DNA of 43,284 nucleotides from DATEJJ01 sp039649115. GTDB taxonomy: Bacteria > Actinomycetota > Actinomycetes > Mycobacteriales > Micromonosporaceae. This document shows positions 7,549 to 15,659 of the stretch, one piece after another. A program made the translations under genes and the position numbers. The DNA is taken from assembly GCA_039649115.1 (NCBI GenBank), contig JBBWZQ010000228.1, forward strand, positions 1 through 43,284. The letters run 5' to 3'. The notes below the pieces were generated by a model. The model was not told where the DNA came from and searched no databases. It was given only the letters and a program-made list of their open reading frames with translations. The number at the start of each line of letters is the position of its first letter. Positions within the stretch are counted from its first letter, which is position 1.

Positions 7549-8190
7549 GTGGCACACGTCGTATCGGTCAACCTCGCGGTACCCCGGCCCAACCCGGCCA
7601 AGGATGTCGGCATCACGGGCATCGACAAGCAGCCGACCGCCTCGCCGGTCCTGATCCGCGTGCCCGGTGCGATGGGCACCAGCGGCCTGGCCGGCGACCA
7701 GATCTTCGACACCCCGCACCACGGCGGTGACGACCAGGCCGTCTACGCGTATGCGCGGGAGGACCTCGACAGGTGGCAGGCCGAGCTGGGGCGCGACCTG
7801 CCGGGCGGAGTCTTCGGCGAGAACCTCACGACCGCCGGCCTCGACGTGACCGGAGCCCGGATCGGTGAGCGCTGGCGGGTCGGCGACACGGTCGTGCTGG
7901 AGGTGGCGGTGCCGCGCATCCCGTGCGGCACCTTCGCGCACTGGATGGCCGAGGAGCAGTGGATCAAGCGGTTCACGGCCGCCGCCGTGCCGGGCGCGTA
8001 CCTGCGGGTCATCACGCCGGGCGAGGTGCGCGCCGGCGATCCCGTGACGGTCGTCGAACGGCCGGACCACGACGTGACGATCGGCGTGACGTTCCGGGCC
8101 CTGACCCGCGAGCCCGAGCTGCTGCCCCGGCTGGTGACGGCCGAGGCGCTCCCCGACGACGTCAAGGCGCGGGTGGCACGCCGCACCTAG
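7549..8190 (+). CDS. MOSC domain-containing protein (YiiM-like)
   Basis: A 213-residue MOSC protein with the YiiM layout. The beta-domain carries GDQIFDTPHHGGDDQAVYAY, the characteristic FGENLTT motif lies near residue 88, and the conserved cysteine is in PRIPCGTFA near residue 125. MOSC domains bind a molybdenum-cofactor sulfur; YiiM-type proteins reduce N-hydroxylated compounds such as 6-hydroxylaminopurine. The GTG start is 9 bp after the amidase stop, so it is probably the last gene of the rightward operon. A role in reducing an N-hydroxylated amine or amide would fit the neighbours but cannot be shown from sequence. Confidence 0.88.
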   Translation: MAHVVSVNLAVPRPNPAKDVGITGIDKQPTASPVLIRVPGAMGTSGLAGDQIFDTPHHGGDDQAVYAYAREDLDRWQAELGRDLPGGVFGENLTTAGLDVTGARIGERWRVGDTVVLEVAVPRIPCGTFAHWMAEEQWIKRFTAAAVPGAYLRVITPGEVRAGDPVTVVERPDHDVTIGVTFRALTREPELLPRLVTAEALPDDVKARVARRT

Positions 8191-8299
8191 CCGCGCCGCA
8201 CCCAGCCGCGCCGCACCGAGCCGCGCCGTACCCAGCCGCACCGAGCCGAGCCGTACCCAGCCGCACCGAGCCGAGCCGCGCCGCCGCCGCGCCGTCAGA
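8191..8299. repeat. Degenerate GC-rich tandem repeat between MOSC and LysR genes
   Basis: Short units of the type AGCCGCACCG/AGCCGTACCC repeat across this gap. Two exact 25-bp copies lie head to tail at 8225-8249 and 8250-8274. The region separates two convergent genes and encodes nothing convincing. It looks like slippage-driven expansion and may act as a transcription barrier. Confidence 0.85.
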
Positions 8300-9160
8300 T
8301 CAGCCGACGCCGATCGGGGCGGCCCGGCGCGCCGCGACGGTGGTGGCCGCCGCGACGAACGCGCCCAGCCCGCGGGAGCGGCTGCCGGCCGGCCAGGCCA
8401 GCACGACGCGCGTCAGCGGCGCGTCCACGATGGGTACTGCCACCAGGTCGCGGCGCAGGTGCGCGCGTACCGACTCGGGCAGCACGGCCACGGTGCGGCC
8501 CAGCGCGATCAGTTGCATCAGCTGTGCCGAGTCGCGCACCAGCGGCCCGTCGCCCGTCGACTGCGCCCCCGGCCAGCGCGGCATCGTCTCACCGCGCAGA
8601 TCGTCCAGCAGTATCGCCGGCCGCCCGGCCAGCGGGTGCCCCGCCGGCAGCACGGCCACCTGTCCCTGGATCAGCAACTCTTCGGTGTCGAAGCCACTCG
8701 TGTCGTCGTGCGGCGGATGCAACAGGCCCACGTCGGCCCGACCCTGGCGCAGCAGCGGAGCCTGCTCGCCGATACCGCAGACGACCACCTCCACCCGCAT
8801 CGCGCCAGGTTCGGCCCCGTACCCGGAAAGGATGTCGGGCAGCAGCCCGCCGTCGGCGCCGGCCTTCATCACGAGCACCAGCCGCGGGTCCTCGCCCGCC
8901 CGCTGCGCGCGCCGCGCCGCGGCCGCCACCGCCTCCAGCGCCTTGCGCCCCTCGTGCAGCAGCACCTCGCCGGACCCGGTGAGCGCCACCCCGCGGCTGC
9001 CGCGGGTCAGCAGCGCCACCCCCATGCGCCGCTCCAGCTGCCTGATCGCGCGGGACAGCGGCGGCTGTGCGATGCCGAGGCGCTGCGCCGCGCGGCCGAA
9101 GTGCAGCTCCTCCGCGATGGCGACGAAGTACCGCAGCTCCCGCGTTTGCAGATCGTCCAT
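8300..9160 (-). CDS. LysR-family transcriptional regulator
   Basis: The 286-residue protein starts MDDLQTRELRYFVAIAEELH and has the LysR winged helix-turn-helix (RAAQRLGIAQPPLSRAIRQLE, about residues 23-43). A substrate-binding domain with the usual alpha/beta pattern follows (GIGEQAPLLRQGRADVGLL; VAVLPAGHPLAG). ATG at 9160 is chosen because the helix-turn-helix begins at the normal distance; the open frame extending to 10054 is non-coding. LysR proteins usually control a divergent neighbour. The divergent gene here, 69 bp away, is a broken SDR, so this regulator has probably lost its local target. The effector is unknown. Confidence 0.93.
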   Translation of the reverse strand: MDDLQTRELRYFVAIAEELHFGRAAQRLGIAQPPLSRAIRQLERRMGVALLTRGSRGVALTGSGEVLLHEGRKALEAVAAAARRAQRAGEDPRLVLVMKAGADGGLLPDILSGYGAEPGAMRVEVVVCGIGEQAPLLRQGRADVGLLHPPHDDTSGFDTEELLIQGQVAVLPAGHPLAGRPAILLDDLRGETMPRWPGAQSTGDGPLVRDSAQLMQLIALGRTVAVLPESVRAHLRRDLVAVPIVDAPLTRVVLAWPAGSRSRGLGAFVAAATTVAARRAAPIGVG

Positions 9161-9229
9161 ACCCCCAGGGTATCGGGCCTGACTCAACCGGTCCTGGCGT
9201 GCCCGGGCGGAGAGTGCTGAAGTCCGCGC

Positions 9230-9550
9230 ATGACTGTTGCTCTGGTGACCGGCGCCGACAAGGGAATCGGGCGCGAGATCGTCGCGCAGCTCGCCGCACT
9301 CGGCCTGACCGTGCTGCTCGGCGCGCGCGACCCGCGGCGCCGCGAGGAGGCCGCGGCCGCGCTGCGCGAGGCCGGCGGCGACGTCCACCCCGTCGCCCTG
9401 GACGTGACAGACCCCGATCCGGTACGGGCCGCCGCCGCCTCCGTCGACGAGCGGTTCGGCCGGCTGGACGTGCTGGTCAACGCTCGCGACGCTAGGCACG
9501 GACGGACCCACGGGTGGCTTCTTCAACGACGACGGCCGGTCCCGTGCTAG
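9230..9550 (+). pseudogene. SDR-family dehydrogenase remnant with internal deletion
   Basis: The first ~85 codons encode a clean SDR N-terminus: VALVTGADKGIGREI with the TGxxxGIG motif, ARDPRRREEA, DVTDPDPV, and RLDVLVN, which should continue NAG. After LVN at about 9480 the frame becomes nonsense. In the next frame GTDGPTGGFFNDDG appears, the extreme C-terminal signature of this SDR subfamily, and the original frame then ends PVPC before a TAG. The catalytic core of about 130 residues, including Ser and YxxxK, is missing. This is best explained by one internal deletion plus a small frameshift. It faces the LysR gene in the usual regulator-target arrangement. Confidence 0.85.
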
Positions 9551-9611
9551 CCGCGCGAGCGGGCCACCCTGATCACGGCGCGCGCGGGGTAGATCGGGAG
9601 TTGCCGGCCAA

Positions 9612-9631
9612 TCGTGCAGTCCACTGCACGA
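9612..9631. promoter_or_regulatory. Perfect 9-bp inverted repeat, orphan repressor operator
   Basis: TCGTGCAGTCCACTGCACGA consists of two perfect 9-bp arms around CC. The length and spacing suit a TetR-type operator. No TetR gene or obvious target starts here, so it may be a leftover from genes deleted together with the SDR remnant. Action on the distant cellulase start is possible but unlikely. Confidence 0.6.
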
Positions 9632-9803
9632 AGCTGTACCAAAGTACCGATCTCTGAGCGACACACCGCTCCCGGTGACCGGTGGGCGAGGAACGAGCGG
9701 AGGAAGACTGCCTCCCGGCCTCTGTGTGTCCGGGAACGCCGGAATGTCGGCCGCGGCACTGCGCGATGATCTTCGTGCGGCGCGGGAGCTACCCGTCAAG
9801 GTA

Positions 9804-9832
9804 TTGACACCCTTGAAACACGGGGTCAACAT
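9804..9832 (+). promoter_or_regulatory. Candidate promoter of the GH9 cellulase gene
   Basis: A perfect TTGACA -35 box at 9804-9809 is followed after 17 bp by CAACAT at 9827-9832, a weak match to TANNNT. The CebR operator begins 14 bp further downstream, an arrangement that would block initiation or early elongation. Weak -10, so moderate confidence. Confidence 0.5.
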
Positions 9833-9845
9833 TCCCTTATTGCGC

Positions 9846-9859
9846 TGGGAGCGCTCCCA
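9846..9859. promoter_or_regulatory. CebR-type cellobiose-responsive operator
   Basis: TGGGAGCGCTCCCA is a perfect 14-bp palindrome identical to the established consensus bound by the LacI-family repressor CebR in Streptomyces, which is released by cello-oligosaccharides. It sits between the promoter candidate and the GH9 start. No cebR gene is in this window, so regulation would be in trans. Confidence 0.9.
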
Positions 9860-9903
9860 AGATCCTGTCCTGATCAGCGAAACACCCCTCGCGAGGAGAA
9901 TCA

Positions 9904-12501
9904 GTGATCTTCCTACCGAGCCGGCGGCCCCGCCGCGCGGCCATGGCGGCCACCGTCGCCGCCGCGCTCGTCTTCTCCGGCGTGGCCGTGTCCACGGCCT
10001 ACGCGGACGACGCCGAGCAGATCCAGAACGGTACGTTCGACAGCGGCACCGCACCGTGGTGGTGGACCGGCAACCTCGCTCCGGCGGTGACCGACGGGCA
10101 GTTCTGCACCACCGTGCCCGGCGGCACCACGAACCCGTGGGACGCGATCACCGGCCAGAACGACATCACCCTCCAGAATGGAGTGTCGTACGCCCTGTCG
10201 TTCACCGCGAGCGCGAGCAAGGCGGTCGGCGTACTCGCCAACGTGCAGATGGCCGACGCGCCCTTCACCCAGCAGATCTCGCAGCCGGTGACGCTCGGCA
10301 CGACGCCGCAGACCTACTCCTACGCCTTCACGTCCAATGTGGACGATGCACACCAGCAGATGGCCTTCCAGATCGGCGGCAGCGCCGACCCGTGGCAACT
10401 GTGCCTGGACGACATCTCGCTCAAGGGCGGCGCGCCGCCGCCGGTCTACGTCCCGGACACCGGCCCCCGGGTGCGGGTCAACCAGGTCGGCTACCTGCCT
10501 GCCGGCCCGAAGCAGGCCACTGTGGTGACCGGCGCGACAGACCCGCTGGCCTGGCAGTTGAAGGACTCCACCGGCGCCGTCGTCGCGTCCGGCAACGCGG
10601 CGCCGCGCGGGGTCGACGCCCCGTCCGGCCTCAATGTCCAGGACATCGACTTCACCCCATTCTCCGGTACGGGTACCGGATACACCCTCGTCGCCGACGG
10701 TGAGACCAGCTACCCCTTCGCCATCGACGGCGGCGTCTACACGTCGCTCCGCTCGGACGCCCTGCAGTTCTTCTACATCCAGCGCAGCGGCGTCGCCATC
10801 GACGGCAACCTGGTGGGCCAGCAGTACGCGCGCCCGGCCGGCCACGTCGGCGTGGCACCCAACCAGGGTGACACCAGCGTGCCCTGCCAGCCCGGCGGGT
10901 GCGACTACCGGCTGAACGTGGCCGGCGGCTGGTACGACGCGGGCGACCACGGCAAGTACGTCGTCAACGGCGGCATCGCGACCGCGCAGTTGCTCGGCGA
11001 GTTCGAGCGCACCAAGACGGCGGCCAGTGCCCGGCCGAGTGCACTCGGCGACAGCACGCTGCGCGTACCGGAGCGGGGCAACGGCGTGCCGGACGTCCTC
11101 GACGAGGCGCGTTGGGAGCTGAACTTCATGGTCGCCATGCAGGTACCTTCCGGGCCTTTGGCGGGCATGGTGCACCACAAGGTGCACGACCAGAACTGGA
11201 CCGGCCTGCCGCTGCAGCCGCAGAACGATCCGCAGCTGCGCGAGCTGCACCCACCCTCGACCGCGGCGACCCTGAACCTGGCCGCCGCCGCGGCACAGGG
11301 CGCCCGGCTGTTCGCCCCGTACGACCTTCCCTACGCGCAGCGGTTGCTGGCGGCGGCGAAGACGGCGTACGCGGCGGCCAGGGCGCACCCGGCGATCTAC
11401 GCTCCCGGCTCGGACAGCAACGGCGGTGGCGGGTACGACGACACCAACGTGACGGACGAGTTCTACTGGGCGGCGGCCGAGCTGTTCATCACGACCGGGG
11501 ACGTGGCGTACCGGGCCGACCTGCTCGCCTCCCCGCACGAGAGCGACGACATCTTCGCGCCGTCCGGCTTCGGCTGGCAGTCCGTCGGCGCGTTGGGCCG
11601 GCTGGACCTGGCCACGGTACCGAACCTGCTGCCGGCCGCCGAGCTGGCCAAGGTACGCACCTCCGTGGTCGCCGGCGCCGACAAGTACCTGGGCATCCTG
11701 GGTGCGCAGGCGTGGGGGCTGCCGCTGCCGGCCGACTCCTACGTCTGGGGCTCGAACAGCAACATCCTGAACAACCTCCAGGTCATCGCGACCGCGTTCG
11801 ACCTGACCGGGTCGTCGAAGTACCGCGATGGCGTGCTGCGGGGCATGGACTACCTCTTCGGCCGCAACGCGCTCAACCACTCGTACGTCACCGGGTACGG
11901 GACGGTGTCCTCGCAGAACCAGCACACCCGCATCTACGCGCACGAGCTCGACCCGAACCTGCCCAACCCGCCCGCCGGCTCGCTGTCCGGCGGCGCCAAC
12001 GCGGTTCCCGGCGACCCGTTCGCGCAGCGGCTGCTGACCGGGTGCAAGCCGCAGTTCTGCTACGTCGACGACATCCAGTCGTACTCGACCAACGAGGTCG
12101 CCATCAACTGGAACTCGGCGCTGTCCTGGGTTGCCGCCTTCGCGGCCGACCAGGGTACCGGCGCCGCGTCCCCGGCTGCGACGTGCCGCGCGTCGTACGC
12201 CTCGCCGGGTGTCCGCACGGGCGGGTTCGGCACGCTCGTGACGGTCACCAACACGGGGCGCCGGACCGTCAACGGCTGGAGCCTGGTGTGGGCCTTCACC
12301 GGCGGCCAGAAGGTGACCAGGGCGGTCGGCGCGGACGCCAGGCAGGACGGGCCGGTGGTGACGGCGGCGGACGCGGACTTCAACCGGTCGATCAGACCGG
12401 GAGAGTCGGTGACGTTCGCCATCCTCGCCACCAACCCGGCCGGCTTCGCCAACGCGGCACCGAGCCTGTTCCGGCTCAACGGTTCGGTCTGCGTCACCTG
12501 A
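9904..12501 (+). CDS. Secreted modular GH9 cellulase (CBM4-Ig-GH9-CBM2)
   Basis: This 865-residue exoenzyme begins with an arginine-rich signal peptide ending AYA-DD (about residue 35). A CBM4-type carbohydrate-binding module follows at 38-178 (QNGTFDSG...LDDISLKG). An Ig-like domain opens with RVNQVGYLP (about 190-280), and the GH9 (alpha/alpha)6 barrel spans about 281-750. GH9 landmarks are GGWYDAGDHGKY (catalytic-base aspartates, near 341-352), NHSYVTGYG and the acid glutamate in STNEVAINWNS (near 731). A C-terminal CBM2 (about 762-865) has the two flanking cysteines. The domain order matches processive endoglucanase or cellobiohydrolase types, so it should degrade crystalline cellulose outside the cell. 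GAGGAG lies 5 bp before the GTG start. Monocistronic, with a terminator after it. Confidence 0.96.
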   Translation: MIFLPSRRPRRAAMAATVAAALVFSGVAVSTAYADDAEQIQNGTFDSGTAPWWWTGNLAPAVTDGQFCTTVPGGTTNPWDAITGQNDITLQNGVSYALSFTASASKAVGVLANVQMADAPFTQQISQPVTLGTTPQTYSYAFTSNVDDAHQQMAFQIGGSADPWQLCLDDISLKGGAPPPVYVPDTGPRVRVNQVGYLPAGPKQATVVTGATDPLAWQLKDSTGAVVASGNAAPRGVDAPSGLNVQDIDFTPFSGTGTGYTLVADGETSYPFAIDGGVYTSLRSDALQFFYIQRSGVAIDGNLVGQQYARPAGHVGVAPNQGDTSVPCQPGGCDYRLNVAGGWYDAGDHGKYVVNGGIATAQLLGEFERTKTAASARPSALGDSTLRVPERGNGVPDVLDEARWELNFMVAMQVPSGPLAGMVHHKVHDQNWTGLPLQPQNDPQLRELHPPSTAATLNLAAAAAQGARLFAPYDLPYAQRLLAAAKTAYAAARAHPAIYAPGSDSNGGGGYDDTNVTDEFYWAAAELFITTGDVAYRADLLASPHESDDIFAPSGFGWQSVGALGRLDLATVPNLLPAAELAKVRTSVVAGADKYLGILGAQAWGLPLPADSYVWGSNSNILNNLQVIATAFDLTGSSKYRDGVLRGMDYLFGRNALNHSYVTGYGTVSSQNQHTRIYAHELDPNLPNPPAGSLSGGANAVPGDPFAQRLLTGCKPQFCYVDDIQSYSTNEVAINWNSALSWVAAFAADQGTGAASPAATCRASYASPGVRTGGFGTLVTVTNTGRRTVNGWSLVWAFTGGQKVTRAVGADARQDGPVVTAADADFNRSIRPGESVTFAILATNPAGFANAAPSLFRLNGSVCVT

Positions 12502-12507
12502 CCCGGA

Positions 12508-12539
12508 TGGGCGCGGGGTCCACCGGGACCCCGCGCCCA
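12508..12539 (+). terminator. Strong stem-loop terminator after the cellulase gene
   Basis: Two perfect 14-bp arms (TGGGCGCGGGGTCC and its complement) flank a 4-nt loop ACCG, 7 bp after the cellulase stop and before the ychF start. There is no U-tract, as is common for actinobacterial intrinsic terminators. It would isolate the inducible cellulase from the housekeeping gene ychF. Confidence 0.85.
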
Positions 12540-12559
12540 CCCGCGTAAGCTGGTATGTC

Positions 12560-13645
<1,086 letters not shown>

Positions 13646-13679
13646 GCACGCCGGAGCCGTTTTGTGGCGGAGGCGTGTC

Positions 13680-13702
13680 CAGACGTACAGCTTCAACGTC
13701 TG
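13680..13702 (+). terminator. Small hairpin downstream of ychF
   Basis: CAGACGT and ACGTCTG form 7-bp perfect arms around a 9-nt loop, 35 bp after the ychF stop. The loop and right arm (GCTTCAACGTCTGA) nearly duplicate the last 14 bases of ychF (GCTTCAATGTCTGA), which suggests a local duplication of the gene end. Weak terminator candidate. Confidence 0.4.
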
Positions 13703-13733
13703 ACTCCGGCCGCGTCCGCCGCTGGTGCGAGAT

Positions 13734-13775
13734 CTTGGCGGCAATGGCACCGGATCCGATGCCATTGGCGCCAAG
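13734..13775. repeat. Near-perfect 42-bp palindrome
   Basis: The sequence runs CTTGGCGGCAATGGCA, CCGGATCCGA, TGCCATTGGCGCCAAG. Folding about the centre between 13754 and 13755 gives 19 of 21 paired positions, with mismatches only at 13741/13768 and 13750/13759. No gene covers it if the next gene starts at 13883. It could be a terminator, a mobile palindromic repeat of REP type, or a binding site. Confidence 0.85.
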
Positions 13776-13882
13776 GTTCAGCATTCCGGGCCGTTCTGCG
13801 GATGACCCCTTGCGAGGGGTCCGGGGACAATGTACCCACGGGGGCTCCGGAAGGTTGCCCTCGAAAGGCCGAGTGGGTTGGA

Positions 13883-14671
13883 ATGGGATCACCAACGAGG
13901 CGGCGGGCAGACGTCGTCGTATGGCTCACCTTTGGCCTGGGGGTGGTCACGACGGCATTTGGTGTGGGGTTCGCGGTGTCGAACTCCAACGGCACCCGCA
14001 CCTCGGTGCCCGAGCAGGTCGTGGCGGCGGTCATCGGTTCTCTCGGCGCGGGCGTCGTGGGAGCGGCGCTCAGCATACTGATCGCGAACCTGGCAGATCG
14101 CGACGGCCGGGACGACATCACAAGACTCCTGGCACACATGTTGGGCGCCCGGTTCACCTCGGATGACAGCGAGCTCTCGTTGTTGCGAACCAACTGGCAC
14201 CACTATCACATCACGACGGTCGACGGGCGATACGTCTGGCGGTACGTTCAATACCGCTCCGATCGATGGTCGACGGTCGTCGGATCGCTTCGCTACCACC
14301 ATCGGGTCACCGACGGCCAGAGCCACGCGTACGAATTCGATTCCGAGGTGGGGATACGCGGAAGCCATCTCCTCATACTGTCCAACGGTTCCCACGGTGA
14401 ACTCGGCGCACAGGCAACCGAGATCTTCCCCTTGTTCCTCATCCATGGCTATCGCCCGCGCCACGGTGGGATCGGCACCTATCGCACGTGGGACAACAGA
14501 AACATCATCGGCAAGACGATCCTGAGCCGTGACCTGCTCGCCCCGGCGGACGAGGACGGCGCGATCGCGGACAGCCATTTCGCCCAGCTCGACGGCATCT
14601 GGGACGCCGATTTCGGCGGGCAGCATGACCTCCTGCCGTCCGCGCAACAGAGCCCGTCAACCAGCCACTGA
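13883..14671 (+). CDS. Two-TM membrane protein with C-terminal cytosolic domain, unknown function
   Basis: The protein is 262 residues if started at ATG 13883 (MGSPTRRR). It has two N-terminal hydrophobic helices (WLTFGLGVVTTAFGVGFAV and VVAAVIGSLGAGVVGAALSI) separated by a short polar loop. A soluble region of about 180 residues follows, rich in Tyr, Trp and His with alternating beta-type patterning (YVWRYVQYRSDRW, HAYEFDSEVGIRG, THE WDNRNIIGKTILSR end). Two TM helices plus a small beta-barrel is the layout of Cap15-type anti-phage effectors and of TM-anchored lipocalin-like domains; I only infer similarity of plan. Base composition is lower in GC and uses codons such as CGA, TAT and ATA more than its neighbours, suggesting transfer. 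An upstream start (ATG 13802) is possible. Function not recognised. Confidence 0.7.
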   Translation: MGSPTRRRADVVVWLTFGLGVVTTAFGVGFAVSNSNGTRTSVPEQVVAAVIGSLGAGVVGAALSILIANLADRDGRDDITRLLAHMLGARFTSDDSELSLLRTNWHHYHITTVDGRYVWRYVQYRSDRWSTVVGSLRYHHRVTDGQSHAYEFDSEVGIRGSHLLILSNGSHGELGAQATEIFPLFLIHGYRPRHGGIGTYRTWDNRNIIGKTILSRDLLAPADEDGAIADSHFAQLDGIWDADFGGQHDLLPSAQQSPSTSH

Positions 14672-14693
14672 CGCCTGAGTGCCTGCCGGACGG

Positions 14694-15161
14694 TCAGAGG
14701 GCGACGATGGCGCGGTACGCGTCCTCGATGCGCGCGGCGAGCGCGACCTCACCGGCCGTCAGCGCGCCGCCGTCAGGCGTGCAGAGCTGGATCTGCGTGT
14801 ACCCGTTGAGCCGGCGTATGGTGGGCTGCGACTGGAGAGCGTCGGCCGCGACCTTGATACGTTCGGTGAGCGCCGCATGCTGCGTATCGTCGATCCGCAG
14901 CGTACGTTTGATCTCGCTTCCCTCGCGTGTCCACCCAGCTAGTAGAGCCAGCGCGTCGTTGAGGTTGTCACCATTGGAGTCGCCTCGCCACGGAGCGCGC
15001 ACGGCCCACCTCCCCCTGGCATCGTTGCCGGCTTGTGGCCGAACTGTCGCCTGAACGTTGTACGTGTGGCCCCCAGTGTTGCCGCCGAGGAACCCTCTGT
15101 CCACGCCCACATATCCGTCAAGGAGGGCACGGGTCGGGCGAATCGAACGAGGAATGTCCAT
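14694..15161 (-). CDS. Hypothetical protein, no recognised family
   Basis: An ORF of 155 codons starting MDIPRSIRPTRALLDGYV. It has no membrane segments or signal peptide. The N-terminal half is Gly/Asn/Arg-rich (GFLGGNTGGHTYNVQ), and the C-terminal half looks helical (TERIKVAADALQSQ, AGEVALAARIEDAYRAI). It is convergent with the two-TM gene, with 22 bp between stops, and shares that gene's less extreme base composition. This supports it being a real, possibly imported gene rather than a shadow. I do not recognise a function. The Shine-Dalgarno upstream of the ATG is weak. Confidence 0.5.
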   Translation of the reverse strand: MDIPRSIRPTRALLDGYVGVDRGFLGGNTGGHTYNVQATVRPQAGNDARGRWAVRAPWRGDSNGDNLNDALALLAGWTREGSEIKRTLRIDDTQHAALTERIKVAADALQSQPTIRRLNGYTQIQLCTPDGGALTAGEVALAARIEDAYRAIVAL

Positions 15162-15247
15162 ACGGCCGATGGGTTGCCGCCTGCCGTCATCCGCAGGGTG
15201 CCGGGCCGGATACCGAATGCTTCGTTGATCTGGCAGGCTGTTGCGTC

Positions 15248-15655
15248 GTGCATACCGAGCGATCCACGCCGCAGATCATCGTCGGTGCCGCCATCCTCGA
15301 CCGCGGTCGGGTCCTCGCCTGCGCACGGGCGGATCCGCCCGCCATGGCCGGGCGGTGGGAGTTCCCGGGGGGCAAGGTGGAGGTGGGCGAGACCGATGTC
15401 GAGGCACTCGTCCGGGAGTGCGAGGAGGAGTTGGGGGTGCGGGTGACCATCGGAACCCGGGTGGGCGGCGACGTGCCGCTGGCCCACGGACGGGCGATCC
15501 TGCGCGTGTACCAGGCGCGGCTGTCCAACGGCGACGTGCCGCAGCGCCTGGAGCACGCCGAGCTGCGCTGGCTCGCCGGGCACGAGCTGGACAGCGTGGA
15601 CTGGCTGCCGGCCGACGCGCCGATCGTCGCCGCGCTGCGTCCGCTGCTCGGGTGA
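15248..15655 (+). CDS. Nudix hydrolase, MutT-like (deoxy)nucleoside triphosphate pyrophosphatase
   Basis: The product is 135 residues from GTG 15248 (VHTERSTPQIIVGAAIL). The complete Nudix box GGKVEVGETDVEALVRECEEELGV-type pattern (Gx5Ex7REx2EExGx) is centred near residue 50, preceded by GRWEFPGG. The family hydrolyses oxidised or non-canonical nucleotides to protect DNA and RNA; the size and WEFPGGKVE match CTP/8-oxo-dGTP pyrophosphohydrolases. The frame is open upstream to 15035, but the added sequence is Cys-rich and overlaps the divergent unknown gene, so it is rejected. Followed after 4 bp by the DUF1990 gene, so probably cotranscribed. Confidence 0.9.
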   Translation: MHTERSTPQIIVGAAILDRGRVLACARADPPAMAGRWEFPGGKVEVGETDVEALVRECEEELGVRVTIGTRVGGDVPLAHGRAILRVYQARLSNGDVPQRLEHAELRWLAGHELDSVDWLPADAPIVAALRPLLG

Positions 15656-15659
15656 CCGC

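Larger units (their letters stand above)
9551..9903. other. Intergenic region upstream of the cellulase gene
   Basis: I see no convincing gene in this 353-bp stretch; a 70-codon minus-strand frame at 9547-9759 lacks any family resemblance. It holds an orphan perfect inverted repeat (9612-9631), a direct repeat GTACC-AAA-GTACC at about 9636-9648, and, at its right end, the cellulase promoter and CebR operator. Confidence 0.7.

Noticed and set aside
9547..9759. 70-codon minus-strand frame in the region between the SDR remnant and the cellulase gene
   Set aside because: Arg-rich with no family resemblance, no ribosome-binding site, and crosses the palindromic operator.
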